From positions 1 through 45,093 of the forward strand of contig NZ_LQIU01000033.1 of assembly GCF_001499995.1 (NCBI RefSeq): a DNA stretch of 45,093 bases. The letters are read 5' to 3'. The DNA is from Mycobacterium sp. IS-1496. Lineage in GTDB: Bacteria; Actinomycetota; Actinomycetes; Mycobacteriales; Mycobacteriaceae. Positions 41,192 through 45,093 of the stretch are shown here, piece after piece. Numbering within the stretch: position 1 is the first letter of the stretch; every line of letters begins with the position of its first letter. The notes beneath the pieces were generated by a model that did no database searches, was not told the DNA's origin, and was given only the letters and a program-made list of their open reading frames with translations. The position numbers and the translations under genes are program-made.

Positions 41192-42192
41192 AGCGGAGTG
41201 TGCTCGGCGGCCACCCGCTCCCCCTCCCGGGTCGGGCCGGGCGGTGTCCCGTCGCCGAAGGGCCTGCCGCCCAACGCTTCCCGGCCGTGTGGCGTCAGCC
41301 AGTTGGCCAGGTCGGGCCCGGCGGGCACCACCTGAGTCGGGTTGATGTCCGAGTGGACGATGTAGTAGTGCTGCTTGATCTGCACGAAGTCGATGGTGTC
41401 GCCGAAGCCGGGCGTCTGGAACAGGTCGCGGGCATATCCCCACAGCGCGGGCATCTCTGAGAGCTTGGACCGATTGCACTTGAAGTGCCCGTGGTAGACG
41501 GGGTCGAAGCGGGCCAGCGTGGTGAACAGCCGGACATCGGCTTCGGTGATCGTGTCGCCGACCAGGTATCGCTGCCCGGCCAGCCGGTCCTCGAGCCAGT
41601 CGAGCGCGGTGAACAGCCGGTCGTAGGCCTTGTCGTAGGCGCGCTGTGAACCGGCGAAGCCGCAACGGTAGACGCCGTTGTTGACCTCGGTGTAGATGCG
41701 TTGGGCCACCTCGTCGATCTCGTCGCGGTGCTTCTCCGGGTAGAGGTCGGGGGCGCCGTCGCGGTGGTACTGCGTCCACTCCGTCGAGAAGTCGAGCGTG
41801 ATCTGCGGGAAGTCGTTGGTGACCACCTGGCCCGTCGACACCTCGACCACCGCGGGCACCGTGATGCCCTTCGGGTAGTCGGGGAACCGCTTGAAGTAGG
41901 CGTCCTGCAGGCGCGGGATCTTCAGCACCGGGTCGACGCCGCCGGGGTCGAGGTCGAAGGTCCAGCTGCGCTGGTCGTGCGTGGGTCCGCAGAACCCGAT
42001 GGACAGCGCGTCCTCGAGGCCGAGCAGGCGACGCACGATGATCGTGCGGTTCGCCCACGGGCAGGCGCGCGCCACGATCAGCCGGTAGCGCCCCGGTTCG
42101 ACCGGGTAGCCGTCGCGGCCGTCGGCCGTGATCCGATCGGTGATGTAGTCGGTGTCGCGGTTGAATTCGCCACCGCTGGCGACATAGCTCAT
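41188..42192 (-). CDS. Glutathionyl-hydroquinone reductase-like GST (Xi class)
   Basis: A 334-residue Xi-class glutathione transferase homologue (YqjG/PcpF/ECM4 family). The thioredoxin-like N-domain has the catalytic CPWA (VARACPWANRTIIVRRLLGLEDAL), PRLQDAYFKRFPDYPKGITVPAVVE, and the all-helical C-domain has YRCGFAGSQRAYDKAYDRLF and LVGDTITEADVRLFTTLARFDPVYHGHFKCN. These enzymes remove glutathione from quinone conjugates. Mycobacteria are thought to use mycothiol instead of glutathione, so its thiol is open. ATG 42192 is six bases after CACACT. Confidence 0.9.
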   Translation of the reverse strand: MSYVASGGEFNRDTDYITDRITADGRDGYPVEPGRYRLIVARACPWANRTIIVRRLLGLEDALSIGFCGPTHDQRSWTFDLDPGGVDPVLKIPRLQDAYFKRFPDYPKGITVPAVVEVSTGQVVTNDFPQITLDFSTEWTQYHRDGAPDLYPEKHRDEIDEVAQRIYTEVNNGVYRCGFAGSQRAYDKAYDRLFTALDWLEDRLAGQRYLVGDTITEADVRLFTTLARFDPVYHGHFKCNRSKLSEMPALWGYARDLFQTPGFGDTIDFVQIKQHYYIVHSDINPTQVVPAGPDLANWLTPHGREALGGRPFGDGTPPGPTREGERVAAEHTPL

Positions 42193-42269
42193 GGCAGCAG
42201 TGTGCCCGCCTTCGCCGAACGTGAAGCCACTGCGAGAGATCCGTCGGATTTTCGCAAGGAGTTCACAGT

Positions 42270-42284
42270 CGGCGCGAGGCGCCG
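42270..42284 (-). terminator. Hairpin after cspB
   Basis: CGGCGC-GAG-GCGCCG is a perfect 6-bp inverted repeat beginning seven bases downstream of the cspB stop on the minus strand, in the 99-base gap before the reductase gene. It has no U-tract; a terminator role is likely by position. Confidence 0.45.
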
Positions 42285-42291
42285 CAGGCTC

Positions 42292-42711
42292 TCAGGCGTC
42301 GAGTTCGCGGGCGACGGCCTTGACGACCTCCGACACCCGGCGCGCGACCTTGCGGTCGGGGTAGCGCCCCTTCTGCAGGTCGGGCTGGATCGCACTCTCG
42401 AGCAGCGTGATGAGGTCACCGATCATGCCGTGCAGTTCATCCGGGCTGTGCTTGTGCTCGGGGCGTTCGGCCTCGCGCCGGGTCTTGCTCAGGCTCGGCG
42501 GCGGGTCGATCAGGGTCAGACTCAGCGCCTGCGGACCCCGCCGGCCGGCGGCCACACCGAACTCGACGCGCTGGCCGGCCTTGAGCCCCTCGACACCCGC
42601 GGGCAGCGCCGAGGACCGGACGTACACGTCTTCGCCGTCCTCCTGGGACAGAAAGCCGAAGCCCTTTTCGGCGTCGTACCACTTCACCCTGCCGGTCGGC
42701 ACTTTGGTCAC
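42292..42711 (-). CDS. cspB: Cold-shock-domain protein CspB
   Basis: A 139-residue protein with an N-terminal cold-shock OB fold (GRVKWYDAEKGFGFLSQEDGEDVYVRSSALP, containing RNP1 KGFGFL and RNP2 VYVRSS) and a C-terminal extension of about 70 residues (KHSPDELHGMIGDLITLLES ... PDRKVARRVSEVVKAVARELDA), which matches M. tuberculosis CspB (Rv0871, 135 residues). It should bind single-stranded RNA/DNA. GTG 42711 starts at VTKVPTGRVKW, the family N-terminus; ATG 42735 is an alternative eight codons earlier. A strong hairpin lies in its leader. Confidence 0.92.
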   Translation of the reverse strand: MTKVPTGRVKWYDAEKGFGFLSQEDGEDVYVRSSALPAGVEGLKAGQRVEFGVAAGRRGPQALSLTLIDPPPSLSKTRREAERPEHKHSPDELHGMIGDLITLLESAIQPDLQKGRYPDRKVARRVSEVVKAVARELDA

Positions 42712-42742
42712 CTGCTCGTCGTCTCGCACCAACATAAGGAAA

Positions 42743-42765
42743 GCGTCCCGCTTGCGCCGGGACGC
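42743..42765 (-). promoter_or_regulatory. Leader hairpin of cspB
   Basis: GCGTCCCG (42743-42750) and CGGGACGC (42758-42765) form a perfect 8-bp stem with a 7-base loop. On the cspB strand the stem is followed by TTTCCTT, so it looks like an attenuator, and it begins near the expected transcript start (TAGGAT at 42776-42781). It may couple cspB expression to temperature or transcription termination. Confidence 0.45.
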
Positions 42766-42816
42766 GTCGACGCCGATCCTACTCGGACTCGACCGGCGAC
42801 TTCACACCCTTATCGG

Positions 42817-42822
42817 TAGGCT
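42817..42822 (+). promoter_or_regulatory. Possible -10 element of the YccF gene
   Basis: TAGGCT matches TANNNT 34 bases upstream of the YccF ATG. It lies in the 145-base region between cspB and the YccF gene. The -35 region is unclear. Confidence 0.35.
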
Positions 42823-42856
42823 TTGTGCCACCGCTCGAGGAAGAAGTGCGCCCGCC

Positions 42857-43261
42857 ATGCGAGTTCTACTGAACATCATCTGGTTGATCTTCGGCGGCCT
42901 GTGGCTTGCGCTGGGCTACGCGGTGGCGGGAATCCTCTGCTTCGTCCTGATCATCACGATCCCGTTCGGGTTCGCCGCCTTCCGGATCGCGTCCTACGCG
43001 CTGTGGCCGTTCGGCCGCACCATCGTCGAGAAGCCCGGCCCGCGCCCCGGCGCGCTGATCGGCAACGTCATCTGGGTGCTGCTGTTCGGCATCTGGCTGG
43101 CCATCGGCCACATCGTCAGCGCGGCGGCGATGGCGGTCACGATCGTCGGCATCCCGCTCGCGCTGGCCAACCTCAAGCTGATCCCGGTGTCGCTGGTACC
43201 GCTCGGCAAGGAGATCGTGCCCGTCGAACCGCCCGCACCCGCCATGCGAGCCGCCGCATGA
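42857..43261 (+). CDS. YccF-family membrane protein
   Basis: A 134-residue membrane protein, counterpart of Rv0870c. It contains the duplicated YccF unit: LLNIIWLIFGGLWLALGYAVAGILCFVLIITIPFGFAAFRIASYALWPFGRTIV and the second copy NVIWVLLFGIWLAIGHIVSAAAMAVTIVGIPLALANLKLIPVSLVPLGKEIV. Each copy has hydrophobic helices ending in a P-F-G or P-L-G turn. Function is unknown. ATG 42857 has GAGGAAG upstream. The stop overlaps the moaA2 ATG by four bases (ATGA), linking it to molybdopterin synthesis genes. Confidence 0.9.
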   Translation: MRVLLNIIWLIFGGLWLALGYAVAGILCFVLIITIPFGFAAFRIASYALWPFGRTIVEKPGPRPGALIGNVIWVLLFGIWLAIGHIVSAAAMAVTIVGIPLALANLKLIPVSLVPLGKEIVPVEPPAPAMRAAA

Positions 43262-44310
43262 CGGTGACCTCACTCGGTGTCCCGACCATCAAGCGACCGG
43301 CGGCGGGCATGCCCACCGCGGGACCGCTCGTGGACACCTTCGGCCGCATCGCCACCGATCTGCGGGTATCGCTGACCGACCGCTGCAATCTGCGCTGCAC
43401 CTACTGCATGCCCGCCGAAGGCCTGAACTGGCTGCCCGGTGAGCAGCTGTTGAGCGCCGACGAACTCATTCGACTGCTGGGCATCGCGGTGACCCGGCTC
43501 GGCATCACCAACGTGCGCTTCACCGGCGGTGAACCGTTGGTGGTGCGGCACCTCGAAGAAGTGGTGGCCGCAACGGGTGCGCTGCGGCCCCGCCCGGAGA
43601 TGGCGATGACCACCAACGGCATCGGGCTGGCCCGGCGTGCCGAGGCGCTCAAGGCAGCGGGTCTGGACCGGGTCAACGTCTCGCTGGACAGCGTCGACGC
43701 CGCGCACTTCGCGCGCATCACCCGACGCGACCGGCTGCACGACGTGCTGGCCGGGTTGGCCGCCGCCAAAGCGGCGGGCCTGACCCCGGTCAAGGTCAAC
43801 GCGGTCCTCGACCCGGACACCGGCCTCGACGACGCGGTGGCGCTGCTGCGGTACTGCCTCGACCACGGCTACCAACTGCGCATCATCGAGCAGATGCCGC
43901 TCGACGCCGAACACCAGTGGCAGCGTGGGCGCTCACTGGAGGCCGCCGCGATCCTCGCCGCGCTGCGCGAGCAGTTCACCCTGACCCCGGACTCCGAGCC
44001 GCGCGGTTCGGCGCCGGCGCAGCTGTGGCGGGTGGACGGCGGGACGGCGACGGTCGGGGTGATCGCGTCGGTCTCGGAAGCGTTCTGCGCGGCGTGTGAC
44101 CGCACCCGGCTCACCGCCGACGGACAGGTGCGCAACTGCCTGTTCGCCCGCGAGGAGAGCGATCTGCGGCGGCTGCTGCGCAGCGGCGCCGACGACGACG
44201 CGATCGAGCAGGCCTGGCGCGCGGCGATGTGGACGAAAGCCGCCGGCCACGGCATCAACGACCCCGGCTTCGAACAGCCGTCGCGGCCGATGAGTGCGAT
44301 CGGAGGCTGA
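43258..44310 (+). CDS. moaA2: GTP 3',8-cyclase MoaA (MoaA2)
   Basis: A 350-residue radical SAM enzyme for the first step of molybdenum cofactor synthesis, converting GTP to 3',8-cyclo-7,8-dihydro-GTP. The SAM-cluster motif is CNLRCTYC (Cys 43, 47, 50), GGEP follows in FTGGEPLV, and the second cluster is CAACDRTRL ... C (Cys 277, 280, 294). The C-terminal GG, needed for catalysis in MoaA, is present. It resembles Rv0869c. It overlaps the YccF gene (ATGA) and is followed by moaD2 one base later. Confidence 0.95.
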   Translation: MTVTSLGVPTIKRPAAGMPTAGPLVDTFGRIATDLRVSLTDRCNLRCTYCMPAEGLNWLPGEQLLSADELIRLLGIAVTRLGITNVRFTGGEPLVVRHLEEVVAATGALRPRPEMAMTTNGIGLARRAEALKAAGLDRVNVSLDSVDAAHFARITRRDRLHDVLAGLAAAKAAGLTPVKVNAVLDPDTGLDDAVALLRYCLDHGYQLRIIEQMPLDAEHQWQRGRSLEAAAILAALREQFTLTPDSEPRGSAPAQLWRVDGGTATVGVIASVSEAFCAACDRTRLTADGQVRNCLFAREESDLRRLLRSGADDDAIEQAWRAAMWTKAAGHGINDPGFEQPSRPMSAIGG

Positions 44311-44311
44311 C

Positions 44312-44578
44312 GTGTCGACCACCACCACGGTGCGCGTCGCGGTCCGCTACTTCGCCGCGGCACGGGCCGCCGCCGGAACCGAGTCGGAGGAGCTGACCGT
44401 CCCCACGGGTACGACGGTGCAGGCCCTGGTCGACGAATTGGCTTCTCGCAGCCCGGAATTGAACCGGGTACTGGCGCGGTGTTCGTACCTTTGTGACGGC
44501 ATGGCCGTGCGGGATACGGCGAAGACGTTGAGCAACGCCCAGACGCTCGATGTACTTCCCCCGTTCGCCGGCGGATAA
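44312..44578 (+). CDS. moaD2: Molybdopterin synthase small subunit MoaD2
   Basis: An 88-residue ubiquitin-fold sulfur carrier that carries a C-terminal thiocarboxylate to molybdopterin synthase. The YFAAARAAAG start and the terminal PPFAGG match MoaD; the GG end is intact. The partner large subunit MoaE is not in this window. GTG 44312 begins one base after the moaA2 stop, so it is in the same operon. Downstream is the long leader of rpfA. Its M. tuberculosis counterpart is Rv0868c. Confidence 0.94.
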   Translation: MSTTTTVRVAVRYFAAARAAAGTESEELTVPTGTTVQALVDELASRSPELNRVLARCSYLCDGMAVRDTAKTLSNAQTLDVLPPFAGG

Positions 44579-44579
44579 G

Positions 44580-44595
44580 CGTGATTTGCGTCACA
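44580..44595. promoter_or_regulatory. CRP (cAMP receptor protein) site
   Basis: CGTGATTTGCGTCACA has perfect GTGA-N6-TCAC symmetry plus the final A of the mycobacterial Crp consensus (TGTGA-N6-TCACA, one base off). In M. tuberculosis, rpfA is reported as a target of the Crp protein Rv3676. The site begins just after the moaD2 stop. Confidence 0.75.
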
Positions 44596-44686
44596 TAACG
44601 AATTGGTCACAAGCTGGCTATAGCCCAGTTCACGTCAGGAAACACCTGCGAAAACGGCGAGCCAACCTGCACCTTTAGAGCCTCTT

Positions 44687-44692
44687 TAGAAT
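44687..44692 (+). promoter_or_regulatory. Possible -10 element of rpfA
   Basis: TAGAAT (TANNNT) lies 92 bases from the 5' edge of the CRP site and would start a leader of about 310 bases that includes the hairpin and riboswitch. No -35 match is obvious, which would fit activation by CRP or another sigma factor. Confidence 0.4.
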
Positions 44693-44764
44693 TTGCCGTG
44701 GCGGGAAACGCCGAGGTCGGGAAAAGGTGACGGGTGCGCGGACAGCGGTTACCGTTCATTCCCA

Positions 44765-44790
44765 GGTCAGTCGACCCTTATCGACTGACC
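44765..44790 (+). promoter_or_regulatory. Perfect 10-bp stem-loop upstream of the riboswitch
   Basis: GGTCAGTCGA (44765-44774), loop CCCTTA, TCGACTGACC (44781-44790): a 10-bp perfect inverted repeat, 15 bases before the riboswitch. It has no following U-tract. It could be an intrinsic terminator/attenuator, a protein site, or an RNA stability element. Confidence 0.6.
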
Positions 44791-44804
44791 CGCCCCGCCC
44801 GATA

Positions 44805-44987
44805 GCGCCGAGCTCCATCCGTCGACGCGGGGGACCACGAACCACCTGGATGGAGGCGGGGGACCCACCGGTCCACCGAAAGGACCTGGGGCCGCCAGCG
44901 GCCCCTTGGGGTGAAGCCGGGATCGGGCAACCGAGACCGGCCGGGTGACCTCTCCCACCCGAACCCGACAGCTGACCTCGCGGGCGC
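44805..44987 (+). ncRNA. c-di-AMP (ydaO/yuaA-type) riboswitch
   Basis: Conserved landmarks of the ydaO riboswitch are in order: GCGCCGAG at the 5' end, GGGGGACCACGAACCACC, a GGGGCC...GGCCCC stem at 44888-44905, GGGGTGAA at 44908-44915, GGGCAACCGAG, and CCCGAACCCGACAGCTGACC at 44958-44977. The 3' GGCGC (44983-44987) closes P1 with GCGCC (44805-44809). This class binds c-di-AMP and is known upstream of rpf genes in actinobacteria. The output mechanism is not clear from sequence. Confidence 0.9.
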
Positions 44988-45010
44988 CGACGAGAGGATC
45001 AATAGCACTC

Positions 45011-45093
45011 ATGAGTGGACGGCATCGCAAGCCCACGAACTCCACGGTCAGTGTCGCCAAGATCGCCTTCACCGGTGCTGTCATCGGTGGCGG
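45011..45093 (+). CDS. rpfA: Resuscitation-promoting factor RpfA, 5' end only
   Basis: The first 27 codons of rpfA, cut by the window end. The encoded N-terminus MSGRHRKPTNS leads into the hydrophobic signal-peptide start VAKIAFTGAVIGG, as in M. tuberculosis RpfA (Rv0867c). RpfA is a secreted peptidoglycan-cleaving, lysozyme-like enzyme that promotes regrowth of dormant cells; the catalytic domain lies beyond this window. Expression is probably controlled by CRP and the c-di-AMP riboswitch in the leader. Confidence 0.9.
   Translation, partial: MSGRHRKPTNSTVSVAKIAFTGAVIGG

Larger units (their letters stand above)
44579..45010 (+). promoter_or_regulatory. rpfA leader region (432 bases, no gene)
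   Basis: This stretch between moaD2 and rpfA has no coding potential that I trust. In order it holds a CRP-type palindrome (44580-44595), a possible -10 TAGAAT (44687-44692), a perfect 10-bp stem-loop (44765-44790), a c-di-AMP riboswitch (about 44805-44987) and AGAGG (44993-44997) as a ribosome binding site 13 bases before the rpfA ATG. Confidence 0.75.

Noticed and set aside
44616..44625. Palindrome GGCTATAGCC upstream of rpfA
   Set aside because: Ten-base palindromes occur by chance; it does not match a known operator and no -35/-10 pair fits around it.
1..45093. tRNA, rRNA, CRISPR, insertion sequence, prophage or defence system
   Set aside because: I searched both strands by eye for the usual landmarks and found no supporting sequence.

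Overview
The window is high-GC actinobacterial chromosome. It most likely comes from a fast-growing, environmental Mycobacterium (Mycolicibacterium). Marker genes I recognise by protein sequence are accD3, prrA/prrB, gltA2, citA, fprB, serC, sepH, cspB, moaA2/moaD2 and the first 27 codons of rpfA. From memory, their order is that of M. tuberculosis Rv0904c down to Rv0867c read in one direction. Several M. tuberculosis genes I would expect here (arfABC, the Rv0890c-Rv0894 regulators, PPE13, fadE10, a PE_PGRS gene) are absent, and other genes stand in their place. I see no rRNA, tRNA, CRISPR array, prophage or insertion sequence.

Layout. (1) 160-1632: accD3. (2) 1634-17647: a block between accD3 and prrA that I do not recall from M. 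tuberculosis. It holds four small hypothetical genes, two acyl-CoA synthetase genes divergent from a GAF-LuxR regulator, a microsomal-type epoxide hydrolase coupled to a flavoprotein, a membrane diguanylate cyclase, a two-gene ABC exporter with one degenerate ATP site, a further ABC exporter and a voltage-gated-like K+ channel. (3) 17674-22356: the PrrAB two-component system, an FKBP prolyl isomerase, a DUF2630 gene, a phytoene-desaturase-like FAD oxidoreductase and a small secreted protein. (4) 22360-30731: a MarR/DHA2 efflux operon, gltA2, a TetR regulator, an MFS gene with pdxH, citA coupled to a mycothiol-dependent-enzyme homologue, and a VOC protein. (5) 30734-38941: fprB with an AurF-like diiron oxygenase gene, serC, sepH, DUF2537, an SpoU-type RNA methyltransferase, a MarR regulator, DUF2530, an SRPBCC protein and DUF3027. 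(6) 39030-45093: an MFS gene coupled to DUF2771, a glutathionyl-hydroquinone-reductase-like protein, cspB, a YccF protein, moaA2-moaD2, then a 432-base leader with a CRP site, a strong hairpin and a c-di-AMP (ydaO-type) riboswitch feeding rpfA.

How it works together: most of the window is core metabolism (citrate synthases, serine, pyridoxal phosphate, molybdopterin, ferredoxin reductase) plus cell-cycle and resuscitation functions (SepH, RpfA). The accessory block looks like an acyl-CoA/epoxide catabolic and export module with its own regulator. Second-messenger links occur at both ends: a c-di-GMP synthase homologue in the accessory block, and c-di-AMP plus cAMP-CRP inputs in front of rpfA.

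Points most worth a second look: two perfect 32-bp tandem copies at the end of sepH that create a chain of two overlapping 11-codon reading frames; an apparent CTG start in a 4-base stop/start overlap; an excess of genes whose start codon lies 6-8 bases after an ANNNT -10 element (leaderless architecture), including two promoters whose start codons are 30 bases apart; and the layered rpfA leader.
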